Part shown: piece by piece, positions 44,334-52,811 of the stretch
Position numbering within the stretch: position 1 is the stretch's first letter
How the letters are laid out: the number at the start of each line of letters is the position of its first letter
Source of the DNA: Halopseudomonas laoshanensis
Lineage (GTDB): Bacteria > Pseudomonadota > Gammaproteobacteria > Pseudomonadales > Pseudomonadaceae
Reading direction: 5' to 3'
Assembly (NCBI RefSeq): GCF_008365385.1
Contig: NZ_QOVF01000009.1
Coordinates: 1 to 64,000 of the forward strand
Length of the DNA stretch: 64,000 nt
Program-made: the position numbers and the translations under genes
Notes under the pieces: generated by a model
Databases searched by the model: none
What the model saw: the letters and a program-made list of their open reading frames with translations, nothing else
What the model was told of the DNA's origin: nothing

Positions 44334-45581
44334 ATGATCGACAAGCCGCTTAGTATTCTGATTTTGACTCAATATTTTTGGCCAGAGAATATGCGGATCA
44401 ATGATCTGGTTGAAGGGATGGTGGGCAAAGGTCATGAGGTGACGGTGCTCACCGGAGTACCGAACTATCCTGAAGGCAAGACGTTTCCTGATTTTGTGGC
44501 GAACCCTGGTAACTTCGCAGAATATTCGGGCGCGCGGGTTTTCCGCGTTCCGTTGATCCCCCGCGGATCGAGGAGTCTCACACTCGCGCTCAACTATCTT
44601 TCGTTCTTTGTCAGCGCATCTACAATTGGTGCTTACAAGCTGCGTGGCCAAAAGTTCGATGCAGTATTTGTCTACGCAGTGTCTCCTATCCTTGCCGCTA
44701 TTCCTGCGCTGGTAATCGGAAAGCTGAAGAAAGCGCCGACTTATGTGTGGGTTCTTGACCTATGGCCTGAAACTCTTAGCGCTGTGGGTGTGGTAAAGAG
44801 TAAAAAGGCTTTGGCTTGGGTCGGCAGGGTGGTGTCCTGGATATATAACAGAACAGACTACATATTGGTGCAGTCTCAAGGTTTTGTTGAAAGCGTCAAG
44901 GTGTACTCTACCCGTGAAATTCCACCGGAGCGCATCGTTTATCTTCCAAGCTGGGCCGAAGATGATTTTTCAGCGGAGGGGGGAACAGTCTCCGCCTTGG
45001 TGCAGCCAGATGCTGATGTTTTTACAATCGTTTTCGCCGGCAATATCGGGGAGGCGCAGGATTTCCCCGCCATCCTGCGAGCTGCAGAAGCGCTCGTCGG
45101 TGAGCTACCGGTTCGGTGGGTCATAGTTGGAGATGGGCGGGCATACTCCTGGGTGAAGGAAATCGTTGCCCATCGAAAAATGGATAACGTTTTACTTCTT
45201 GGTCGACATCCTTTGGAAAAAATGCCCCCATTGTTTGCGGTGGCTGATGCGCTTCTCGTGTCGTTACGGACTAATGACGTTTTTGCCAAGACCATACCTG
45301 GAAAGGTTCAAGCTTACCTTGCTTCAGGTAGGCCTGTAATAGCGATGATCGATGGCGAGGCGGCGCGTGTTATTGAAGAAGCCGGTGCGGGGATGGTTTG
45401 CGAGTCAGGCGACGCAGATGGACTGGCGGGGATAGTCAGGAAAATGTATCGGCTTTCACCGGATGATCGTGAACAAATGGGTGTGGCTGGGCGAAAGTAT
45501 TATCTTGAATCGTTCTCTAAAGACATTCTGTTTGACCGCTTGGAGACGCTCTTTAAAAACGGCAGCTTGAGAAGATCATGA
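44334..45581 (+). CDS. wbuB: GT4 glycosyltransferase, WbuB/WbjE-like (L-FucNAc transferase)
   Basis: A 415-residue GT-B enzyme of family 4. It begins SILILTQYFWPENMRINDLVEGMVGKGHEVTVLTG, the WbuB/WbjE signature, and ends with the donor-site region LLVSLRTNDVFAKTIPGKVQAYLASGRPVIA. WbuB-type enzymes transfer L-FucNAc, consistent with the wbjBCD genes immediately upstream. The ATG at 44334 is supported by GAGGG six bases upstream; TTG 44331 is too close. It overlaps the wbpV start by four bases. Confidence 0.85.
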   Translation: MIDKPLSILILTQYFWPENMRINDLVEGMVGKGHEVTVLTGVPNYPEGKTFPDFVANPGNFAEYSGARVFRVPLIPRGSRSLTLALNYLSFFVSASTIGAYKLRGQKFDAVFVYAVSPILAAIPALVIGKLKKAPTYVWVLDLWPETLSAVGVVKSKKALAWVGRVVSWIYNRTDYILVQSQGFVESVKVYSTREIPPERIVYLPSWAEDDFSAEGGTVSALVQPDADVFTIVFAGNIGEAQDFPAILRAAEALVGELPVRWVIVGDGRAYSWVKEIVAHRKMDNVLLLGRHPLEKMPPLFAVADALLVSLRTNDVFAKTIPGKVQAYLASGRPVIAMIDGEAARVIEEAGAGMVCESGDADGLAGIVRKMYRLSPDDREQMGVAGRKYYLESFSKDILFDRLETLFKNGSLRRS

Positions 45582-46534
45582 GCAGAATACTATTGACTGG
45601 TTCGACGGGGTTTGTGGGCAGCGCGCTATTAAAGCGGCTGCTGGAGGACAAGCATGAAATGGTTCTGGCTGTCAGAAGGCCGCCTGGAGGTTGTGACCCT
45701 CGAGCAACGGTCCGAGTAATTCCAGGCCTGGCTGCAGATACGGATTGGTCCGAATCGTTGTCGGAAGTTGGAGTAGTTATCCATAGTGCTGCGCGTGTGC
45801 ATGTTATGGATGAAACTGCAGCGGACCCCTTGTCTGAGTTCCGGAGAGCTAACGTGGAGGGCACCGTAGCGCTGGCGCGCCAGGCGGCCGCTGCTGGGGT
45901 TGAGCGTTTCATATTTATCAGCTCGATCAAGGTCAATGGCGAAGGGACCGCGTTGGGCAAACCCTATACCACTTTGGATACGCCCGAGCCGCTTGATCCA
46001 TACGGAATATCCAAATTTGAGGCCGAGGAAGCTCTAAAGGCCTTGGCGGCCGAGACCGCAATGGAGGTCGTGATCATTCGCCCCGTCCTTGTTTATGGAC
46101 CGGGAGTAAAAGCGAATTTCCAAAGCATGATGAGCTGGATGAATAAGGGCGTTCCCCTGCCTTTCGGAGCAATCCGTAACAAGCGCAGTATGGTAGCGCT
46201 GGATAACCTGGTTGATCTGATTGTCATCTGCATCAACCATCCAGCAGCAGCCAACCAGATCTTCCTGGCCAGCGACGGGGAGGATCTCTCGACCACAGAG
46301 TTGCTTAAGCGCACGGCGCATGCTCTTAGGAAGCCGGCCAGATTGGTGCCGGTACCATCAGGTCTGTTGGAGTCTGCGGCGAGTGTTCTGGGTAAAAGAT
46401 CCGTAGCTCAACGGCTCTGCGGATCAATGCAGGTGGATATACAGCATACGTGTGACACGCTCGATTGGAAGCCCCCGGTGTCGGTGGATGATGCTTTAAA
46501 AAAGACGGCGGATGCATTTCTCGCCCGTCGTTAA
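45578..46534 (+). CDS. wbpV: NAD-dependent nucleotide-sugar reductase/epimerase (WbpV-like)
   Basis: A 318-residue SDR enzyme, intact counterpart of the broken gene at 2463-3419. It has LTGSTGFVGSALLKRLL at the N-terminus, HSAARVHVMDE, SSIKVNGEG (Ser) and YGISKFEAEEAL (catalytic Tyr/Lys), then IIRPVLVYGPGVKANF. In P. aeruginosa O6 WbpV is thought to reduce the 4-keto sugar from WbpM to UDP-D-QuiNAc; a 4-epimerase outcome (FucNAc) is possible. It would supply the substrate of WbpL (next gene). Confidence 0.88.
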   Translation: MSRILLTGSTGFVGSALLKRLLEDKHEMVLAVRRPPGGCDPRATVRVIPGLAADTDWSESLSEVGVVIHSAARVHVMDETAADPLSEFRRANVEGTVALARQAAAAGVERFIFISSIKVNGEGTALGKPYTTLDTPEPLDPYGISKFEAEEALKALAAETAMEVVIIRPVLVYGPGVKANFQSMMSWMNKGVPLPFGAIRNKRSMVALDNLVDLIVICINHPAAANQIFLASDGEDLSTTELLKRTAHALRKPARLVPVPSGLLESAASVLGKRSVAQRLCGSMQVDIQHTCDTLDWKPPVSVDDALKKTADAFLARR

Positions 46535-46548
46535 ACTAGCCGAACTGG

Positions 46549-46567
46549 ATTCCCGTTGTCGCGGGAT
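46549..46567. repeat. Degenerate dispersed palindrome between wbpV and wbpL
   Basis: ATTCCCGTTGTCGCGGGAT, a slightly altered copy of the dispersed unit, in the 57-base gap between the two genes. Confidence 0.6.
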
Positions 46568-46591
46568 TACAAAATGCTGTAAGGGGATTGT

Positions 46592-47611
46592 ATGTTGTTG
46601 TTCCTTTTGGTCTTGGCTGTCGCCGGGATTTCGTGGTTTCTTACTTTTACCCTTCGCCGTTACGCTTTGACGAATAGCCTGATTGATATTCCCAACGCCC
46701 GCAGCTCTCATTCAATCCCAACACCCCGCGGGGGAGGCGTGGCCATCGTGATGGTGTTTCTTGGTGTGCTGGTGGTTATGCCGCTTCTTTTTGGGCTTCC
46801 TTGGGCTTGGATGATCGCTCTGGGCGGTAGTGGGTTGCTAATTGCGATGGTAGGCTTTCTGGATGACCATGGGCATATTGCAGCCCGTTGGCGGTTAATC
46901 GCGCATTTTAGCGCCGCGCTGTGGGCGCTATTCTGGCTGGAAGGTTCTTTGGTTTTGCAGTTGGCCGGTCTTTCCATCGACATCGTTTGGGTTGTGTATG
47001 CGTTAGCTGCATTCTTTCTGGTGTGGTTGCTCAACCTTTATAACTTTATGGATGGAATTGATGGGTTAGCGAGTATTCAGGCCATTACCACCTGCTTGGG
47101 CGGAGCGTTGATTTACTGGCTGTTGGGTCACACCGAGCAGATAACGATGTTGCTCGTTCTTGCCGCAGCTGTTGCCGGTTTTCTGTACTGGAATTTTCCG
47201 CCGGCACGTATATTTATGGGAGACGCGGGCAGTGGCTTTCTAGGTTTGGTCTTGGGCTTGTTTACCGTCACCGCAACCATGGTTGAGCCGCAGCTGCTAT
47301 GGAGTTGGTTGATCCTGCTAGGCGTTTTCATTCTTGACGCCACCTGGACGTTGTTTCGCCGTTTGGCACGTGGCGACAAGATTTACGAAGCGCACCGCAG
47401 CCATGCATACCAATACGCTTCGCGACACTATGGTGCTCATCTGCCGGTAACCTTGGCCGTGCTGGCTATTAATATCGTATGGCTACTGCCTTGGGCTTGT
47501 GCCGTTGCATTAGGTTACGTCGATGGTCTGCTTGGTTTGGTTATTGCCTATGTGCCGTTAGCCGTACTGGCCGTCCGTTTCAAAGCAGGCGCGTTGGAGG
47601 TGGCCGCGTGA
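46592..47611 (+). CDS. wbpL: WbpL-like undecaprenyl-phosphate glycosyl-1-phosphate transferase
   Basis: The initiating transferase for O-antigen: it moves D-QuiNAc/FucNAc-1-phosphate to undecaprenyl phosphate at the inner membrane. The 339-residue polytopic protein of the WecA/MraY group has about eleven hydrophobic segments. Diagnostic motifs: SLIDIPNARSSH-IPTPRGGG near residue 30, GFLDDHGHI (Asp pair), NLYNFMDGIDGLA, FMGDAGSGFLG and the HRSHAYQ loop near 270. In P. aeruginosa WbpL initiates both the Wzy-dependent and the ABC-dependent O-antigens; the same double role is possible here. Confidence 0.92.
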   Translation: MLLFLLVLAVAGISWFLTFTLRRYALTNSLIDIPNARSSHSIPTPRGGGVAIVMVFLGVLVVMPLLFGLPWAWMIALGGSGLLIAMVGFLDDHGHIAARWRLIAHFSAALWALFWLEGSLVLQLAGLSIDIVWVVYALAAFFLVWLLNLYNFMDGIDGLASIQAITTCLGGALIYWLLGHTEQITMLLVLAAAVAGFLYWNFPPARIFMGDAGSGFLGLVLGLFTVTATMVEPQLLWSWLILLGVFILDATWTLFRRLARGDKIYEAHRSHAYQYASRHYGAHLPVTLAVLAINIVWLLPWACAVALGYVDGLLGLVIAYVPLAVLAVRFKAGALEVAA

Positions 47612-48183
47612 CCAGGACTTTGCTGGTGTTGGGTGCCGGAGGCCATGGCAAGTCAGTTGCTGAGTCGGCATTGCTGGGTGGCGATTGGAGCGAAGTCATT
47701 TTTCTGGATGATAACTGCCCGCAGGATTCACAGGTTCTGGGTTGCGAGGTTGTGGGGAAGGTCGGCGCTATCGACCAGGTTGCTTCTCGGTGCCATGGTG
47801 CTATAGCTGCGGTGGGTAATAACGCCGTGCGTGAGCAATGGATCGAGTTGATTGAGCGGGCGGGTATTGAGCTGGTCTCGATCATTCATCCTAAGGCTTG
47901 GGTTAGCCCCAGCGCGAAAGTTGGGCCCGGTACCGCCGTTATGGCTGGTGCCGTGGTGGGTACGGCGGCGACAGTGGGGAAAGGGGCGATTATTAATGCC
48001 AATGCCACGGTTGATCACGACGCTGTAATGGAAGTGCTGTCACATATCGGTGTGGGCGTGCAACTCGCGGGAGGGGTGCGGGTTGGGGCGCGTGCATGGT
48101 TGCAGGCTGGCAGTTGCTGCGGTTATCACGTGGTTGTGGAAGCGGAGGCCACTTTAGCGCCCGGGACCGTGCTGAGCGCTTAG
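47608..48183 (+). CDS. NeuD/PglD-like sugar O/N-acetyltransferase
   Basis: A 191-residue acetyltransferase with an N-terminal Rossmann-like substrate domain (LLVLGAGGHGKSVAESA) and a C-terminal left-handed beta-helix (hexapeptide repeats such as KVGPGTAVMAGAVVGTAATVGKGAIINANATVDHDA). The His in VDHDAV is the usual catalytic base of PglD/NeuD enzymes. It begins at GTG 47608, overlapping the wbpL stop, with GGAGG seven bases upstream. It probably acetylates an amino sugar or nonulosonate; the acceptor is unknown. It ends the 27-48 kb cluster. Confidence 0.82.
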   Translation: MTRTLLVLGAGGHGKSVAESALLGGDWSEVIFLDDNCPQDSQVLGCEVVGKVGAIDQVASRCHGAIAAVGNNAVREQWIELIERAGIELVSIIHPKAWVSPSAKVGPGTAVMAGAVVGTAATVGKGAIINANATVDHDAVMEVLSHIGVGVQLAGGVRVGARAWLQAGSCCGYHVVVEAEATLAPGTVLSA

Positions 48184-48274
48184 CGGCAATAGGTAAAGCC
48201 GACTGCCTCCGAAATCAGGCTTTGTTGTTGTTCAAGGCACGACTCCTGCTTGATTCACACACTACATTGTGATG

Positions 48275-48285
48275 AGCGGTAGCGT
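48275..48285 (+). promoter_or_regulatory. ops-like sequence in the galU leader
   Basis: AGCGGTAGCGT matches the ops core at ten of eleven bases, 80 bases before galU on the same strand. One such match is expected by chance in a window this size. It lacks the flanking sequence shared by the two sites near rfaH, so its role is doubtful. Confidence 0.3.
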
Positions 48286-48365
48286 TATCGGGCGCAGTAG
48301 CTTTGAACTCTTTGGAGCGCCGAGCCTCTTAACGACAGACGTTTGACGAAAATTTAGGAGTCGCT

Positions 48366-49247
48366 GTGAAGGTTACCAAAGCCGTACTACCCGTTGCTGG
48401 TCTAGGCACGCGTTTCTTGCCCGCCAGCAAGGCCATACCCAAGGAAATGGTGACCGTCGTTGATAAGCCGGTCATCCAGTACGTGGTGGAAGAGGCTCTG
48501 GCCGCCGGCATCAATGAGATCGTGTTGGTAACCCATTCCAGCAAGAAAGCCATTGAAGATCATTTTGATGTGAACTACGAGCTGGAGGCCGAGCTTGAGC
48601 GCCGTGGCAAGCATGAGCTGCTTGAGATTCTGAGGGATACCGCACCCTCCGGTTTGAAGGTCACGGCTGTGCGCCAAGGTAAAGCGCTGGGGCTGGGGCA
48701 TGCAGTAGCTTGTGCTCGCCAGGTAGTGGGCGATGCTCCGTTCGCGGTGATGCTCCCTGATGTACTGGTGGAGCAGGCCGGCAGTATTGGTGACCTGAAT
48801 CTGATGAATGAGCGTTTTGCTGAAACCGGGCACGCGCAGATCATGGTCGAACCGGTACCCTATGCCAGCGTGCATCAATACGGTGTGGTGGATTTGAATG
48901 GCGTTGAGCTTAAGCCCGGCAAGCACGCTGCGATGATGAGCGTGGTAGAAAAGCCAGCGCGGGAAGATGCGCCCTCCAACCTGTCAATCGTCGGTCGCTA
49001 TATATTGCCCGCCGGTATTTTTGACTTACTGGCCAAAACGCGCCCGGGCGCCGGTGGCGAGATCCAGCTGACCGACGCCATTGCCGCACTTATGCAGCAG
49101 TCCGGCGTAGAGGCCTATCATGTTCGTGGCCGCTCCTATGATTGCGGGAATAAGCTAGGCTATTTAGAAGCAACTATCGCTTACGGGCTGCAGCACCCGC
49201 AGCTGGGTGCTGACTTTCAAGCTATGCTGGCTCGATACCAGCGTTAA
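48366..49247 (+). CDS. galU: UTP-glucose-1-phosphate uridylyltransferase
   Basis: GalU forms UDP-glucose from UTP and glucose-1-phosphate. The 293-residue protein has [23 protein letters not shown] at the start, [15 protein letters not shown], the EKP motif ([13 protein letters not shown]) and [12 protein letters not shown]. Start codon is GTG 48366 with TTAGGAG six bases before. The 180-base leader before it carries an ops-like sequence and no gene. It begins a three-gene group with the ugd-like gene and pgi. Confidence 0.95.
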   Translation: MKVTKAVLPVAGLGTRFLPASKAIPKEMVTVVDKPVIQYVVEEALAAGINEIVLVTHSSKKAIEDHFDVNYELEAELERRGKHELLEILRDTAPSGLKVTAVRQGKALGLGHAVACARQVVGDAPFAVMLPDVLVEQAGSIGDLNLMNERFAETGHAQIMVEPVPYASVHQYGVVDLNGVELKPGKHAAMMSVVEKPAREDAPSNLSIVGRYILPAGIFDLLAKTRPGAGGEIQLTDAIAALMQQSGVEAYHVRGRSYDCGNKLGYLEATIAYGLQHPQLGADFQAMLARYQR

Positions 49248-49258
49248 AGGAAGCGGCT

Positions 49259-50554
49259 ATGTACTTGGACGTTTATGGCGATACCCTGTGCGCGCTGGTC
49301 AGCGCCACTGCGCTTGCCTCCGCGGGCAATCAGGTCTTTTTGCATGTGCCGGAAGGCACAATCGGCAAGCAGTTGGCCCGGGGCGAGTGTCCCTATCGCG
49401 AGCCTGGCCTGGCCGACATGATGGCTGAGCAAAGCCAGGAAGGGCGCTTGGTACTGTCCGCGATGGATGTACCGCCGGCGCAGCAGAGCAAGGTGATCTG
49501 GCTGGCGTTAAGCCCCGATGCAATCTACCTTGCACACAGTATCGTTTCCTCGCTCCCGAGCAACAAAGCCCACCAATGGCTGGTAGTCAACCAGTCGACT
49601 TTCCCCGTAGGCAGTAGTGAAGAACTGCAGCAGGCATTGGCCACCCACGAAGCTGAAGGTTCGACCGGCAGCGCGGTGGTAAGCCTGCCTGATTTGCTGA
49701 CTGAAGGCGATGCGCTGCAAGGCTTTATGCGCGCGGGCAGCTGGTTGCTGGGCGCTGATGTGGAATGGGCGCGGCTCCTTGTTGCCGAGCTGCTGCGACC
49801 GTTCAACCGCCGCAAGGACAGCATTCAGCATATGCGCCCCCGCGAAGCGGAATTCACCAAGCTGGCAATCACCGGCATGCTCGCTACTCGGCTTAGCTAT
49901 ATGAACGACATGGCCAACCTGGCCGACAGCCTGGACGTGGATATTGAACGTGTGCGCTTTGGTATGGGCGCGGACAAGCGAATTGGCGAGGCCTATCTGT
50001 ATCCGGGCTGCGGTTTCGGCGGCCTGAGTTTTTCCCGCGACGTAATGAGCCTGGCATCCACGCTGCAGGTCAGCGGCATGCAGGCACAATTGCTGGATGA
50101 AGTGCTGCATATCAACGAGCGGCAGAAAGAGGCACTTTTCCGCAAGCTTTGGCGGCATTACGGCACCAGCCTGCGCGGTCGTAGGGTCGCGATCTGGGGT
50201 GCGGCGTTCAAACCTGAATCCTCCCGAATTGATAACTCCCCGGTATTGAAACTGCTTGAAGCTCTTTGGGCCCAAGGCGTGGAGGTGCATGTGCATGATC
50301 CACGCGCTCTGCGCGCGCTGGCAGACTGGGCCGGCGAGCGTGAAGACCTGGTACTGCACACCGACCCTTACGAAGCAGTAGTTGGCGCAGATGCCCTGAT
50401 GCTGGTGACCGAGTGGAAAACCTACTGGAGCCCAGACCTGCTGCGTTTGAAGATGAACATGAGCAGCCCCTTATTGTTGGACGGAAGGAACGTCTGGGAC
50501 CCTGCTTTTATCAAGCAAAGCGGATTTGAATACTACGGCATAGGGCGACGCTAG
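49259..50554 (+). CDS. Degenerate UDP-glucose/GDP-mannose dehydrogenase-like protein
   Basis: A 431-residue protein with the overall UDP-glucose dehydrogenase plan: Rossmann start, central domain (EFTKLAITGMLATRLSYMND, with the usual Lys), YPGCGFGGLSFSRD, and a C-terminal domain (VAIWGAAFKPESSRIDNSPVL, VHVHDPRA). Two key features are altered. The N-terminal glycine motif (GxGYVGL) has become VYGDTLCAL, and the catalytic Cys of GGSCFPKD is Ser257. A Cys at 251 lies where Pro or Ala is usual. NAD binding and oxidation are therefore in doubt. A similar gene next to galU is known in Pseudomonas, so this may be a conserved non-standard member; its function is not established here. Confidence 0.75.
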   Translation: MYLDVYGDTLCALVSATALASAGNQVFLHVPEGTIGKQLARGECPYREPGLADMMAEQSQEGRLVLSAMDVPPAQQSKVIWLALSPDAIYLAHSIVSSLPSNKAHQWLVVNQSTFPVGSSEELQQALATHEAEGSTGSAVVSLPDLLTEGDALQGFMRAGSWLLGADVEWARLLVAELLRPFNRRKDSIQHMRPREAEFTKLAITGMLATRLSYMNDMANLADSLDVDIERVRFGMGADKRIGEAYLYPGCGFGGLSFSRDVMSLASTLQVSGMQAQLLDEVLHINERQKEALFRKLWRHYGTSLRGRRVAIWGAAFKPESSRIDNSPVLKLLEALWAQGVEVHVHDPRALRALADWAGEREDLVLHTDPYEAVVGADALMLVTEWKTYWSPDLLRLKMNMSSPLLLDGRNVWDPAFIKQSGFEYYGIGRR

Positions 50555-50556
50555 TC

Positions 50557-52203
50557 ATGCAGACCATTAAACCTCAAGGTGCCAGCTGGCAGGCGTTGAT
50601 CCGCCATGGCGAGGCAATGCAGGGCAAGCATCTGGCCGACATGTTTGCACAGGACAGCCAGCGTTTCGAAACACTGCACCGGCAGTGGGGCCCGATTCTG
50701 TTCGATTTTTCCAAACAGCGTGTTGAGCAGCAAACGTTGACCCACCTGATGGAGCTGGCCGAAGCGCAAGGATTGCAGGGCTGGATTGATTCGCTGTTCG
50801 CCGGCGAGCGCATCAATAACAGCGAAGACCGCGCGGCAATGCATTGGGCGTTACGTTTGCCCGCTACTGCGATCTGTAAGGTCGATGGCGAAGACATCAC
50901 CGGTAAGGTGCATGCCCAGATAGAGCACATGGAGCAGATAGTCCGCCAGATCCGCGCCGGGCAGTGGCGTGGCGCGACTGGGGAAGCGATCACTGATGTG
51001 GTGAACATCGGCGTTGGCGGGTCTGATCTAGGCCCATTGATGGTCCACGGCGCGTTAACCGATTCACGCCTGCCATCTGCGTCCCCGCTGAGCATCCACT
51101 TCGCTTCCACCATGGATGGCAGCCAGCTGTCCCAGTTGCTGGGTAATCTCAGTCCGCATTCGACGCTGTTCATCATCTCGTCAAAATCCTTCTCCACTAT
51201 CGATACGCTGACCAACGCAGCCACCGCGCGGCATTGGTTGCAGCGCGGATTGGGCGAGGCGCGGGCCGGACTGCTGGACTGCCATTTTCTCGGGGTGTCT
51301 TCAGCGCTGGGTAAGATGACCGAGTGGGGGATCCCATCGCAGAACCAGATGCATCTATGGGACTGGGTAGGTGGACGTTACTCGCTGTGGTCGGCCATCG
51401 GCCTGCCGGTTGCGCTGAACATCGGTATGCAAGGCTTCCGCGAGCTGCTGGCTGGCGCCTATGACATGGACGAGCATTTCCGCACCACGCCCTGGATGGA
51501 TAACTTGCCGGTACTGCTGGGCATGATCGGCGTGTGGAATACCAATATTCTGAACATCAATGCCCACGCCATCCTGCCCTATGACGGCCGCTTGAAAGAG
51601 CTACCGAACTATTTTGAGCAGTTGGAGATGGAGTCTAACGGCAAGAGCGTTAACCGCGCCGGTGAACCGGTTGAGTACGCAACCTGCCCCATTATCTGGG
51701 GCAACGTAGGGCCAAACGCGCAGCATGCGTTTTATCAGTTGCTGCATCAGGGCACTGAGGCCGTGACCTGCGACTTTATCGTGCCGGCACGGCGTTATCT
51801 TGAAGCGCAGCATGACGAAGCCGCACCCGAATTGCTGGCGCAGCATGAGTTGGCCCTGGCCAACTGTTTGGCTCAATCCCGGTTGCTTGCCTTGGGCGAT
51901 GCCGCCGTGAAAGGCGCGGATGACATGCCGCGTAGCAAACGCTACCGCGGTAACCAGCCGAGCTCTACCTTGCTGCTAGATGAGCTGACGCCCTATAGCT
52001 TGGGTGCGCTGATCGCGCTCTATGAACATAAGGTGTTTGTGCAGTCGGTTATTTGGGATATCAACCCCTTTGATCAGTGGGGGGTTGAGATGGGTAAGAA
52101 GATTGCAGTGGATACGCTGGATCAGATCCGCGGTGAGGGTGCGGCGTTTTCTAGCACGGATGGGTCAACTGCGGGGTTGTTGGAGAAGATTCTGCGGGGG
52201 TGA
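50557..52203 (+). CDS. pgi: Glucose-6-phosphate isomerase
   Basis: Pgi interconverts glucose-6-phosphate and fructose-6-phosphate, linking central metabolism to sugar-nucleotide precursors. The 548-residue protein has VVNIGVGGSDLGPLMV, SKSFSTIDTLTNA, WVGGRYSLWSAIGLP (the signature with Arg and Ser) and QWGVEMGKKIA near the C-terminus, all intact. It begins two bases after the dehydrogenase-like gene. Confidence 0.96.
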   Translation: MQTIKPQGASWQALIRHGEAMQGKHLADMFAQDSQRFETLHRQWGPILFDFSKQRVEQQTLTHLMELAEAQGLQGWIDSLFAGERINNSEDRAAMHWALRLPATAICKVDGEDITGKVHAQIEHMEQIVRQIRAGQWRGATGEAITDVVNIGVGGSDLGPLMVHGALTDSRLPSASPLSIHFASTMDGSQLSQLLGNLSPHSTLFIISSKSFSTIDTLTNAATARHWLQRGLGEARAGLLDCHFLGVSSALGKMTEWGIPSQNQMHLWDWVGGRYSLWSAIGLPVALNIGMQGFRELLAGAYDMDEHFRTTPWMDNLPVLLGMIGVWNTNILNINAHAILPYDGRLKELPNYFEQLEMESNGKSVNRAGEPVEYATCPIIWGNVGPNAQHAFYQLLHQGTEAVTCDFIVPARRYLEAQHDEAAPELLAQHELALANCLAQSRLLALGDAAVKGADDMPRSKRYRGNQPSSTLLLDELTPYSLGALIALYEHKVFVQSVIWDINPFDQWGVEMGKKIAVDTLDQIRGEGAAFSSTDGSTAGLLEKILRG

Positions 52204-52217
52204 CACACACTCCCGTC

Positions 52218-52729
52218 ATTCCCGCGCAGGCGGGAATCCATTTTGACTTTCGGGCTTGGAGGTGTGGAGAGGTGTTGCACACGGGCATCGCAAAAATGGA
52301 TCCCCGCCTGCGCGAGGATGACGGAGGAGTAGGGATGCGCGGTGTATTTCCTGCCGGTTTCCGTGCTGGTCATATAGCGCCGCCAGTCTCGCCCACATTT
52401 CCTCATTCCGGCCCCTACACGGTCAGGTCCACCCACTTGCTCATTCCCGTCCACCTCGTCATTCCCGCCCCACAACGTCGTCATTCCCGCGAAGGCGGGA
52501 ATCCAATCGGACTTGGGGGTCTACTTCGGCCTTCATGGCAACCGAACCACCGCATGGATCCCCGCCTTCGCGGGGATGACGGAAGGGGCGGGGAGATGAC
52601 AGAAGGCGCGCGGGGATGACAGAAGGGCGTGGGGATGGCAGAAGAGGCGGAGGGATGACAGAGCGAGCGAGGGTGAGGGGGACGTCGCGGGGTGTCACTC
52701 ACTCCCGTCATTCCCGCGAAAGCGGGAAT
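52218..52729. repeat. Cluster of dispersed palindromes between pgi and manB
   Basis: About 600 bases without a gene, holding at least five copies of the 20-base palindrome: 52218-52237, 52301-52319 (imperfect), 52483-52502, 52558-52577 and 52710-52729, in both orientations, each flanked by CATTTTGAC or its complement. Half copies (CATTCCCG) and GGGGATGACAGAAG direct repeats occur between them. It is the densest such block in the window. Confidence 0.85.
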
Positions 52730-52811
52730 CCATTTTGACCTTTGCGGTCTGTATCAATTAGCGCCATGGACTGCATTCAAGCGCCACGAATTCTTTTAAC
52801 TGGGGAAGACC

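Noticed and set aside
52218..52729. Repeated palindromes considered as a CRISPR array
   Set aside because: The units are irregularly spaced, occur in both orientations with variable distances and no unique spacers of constant length, and no cas genes are near.
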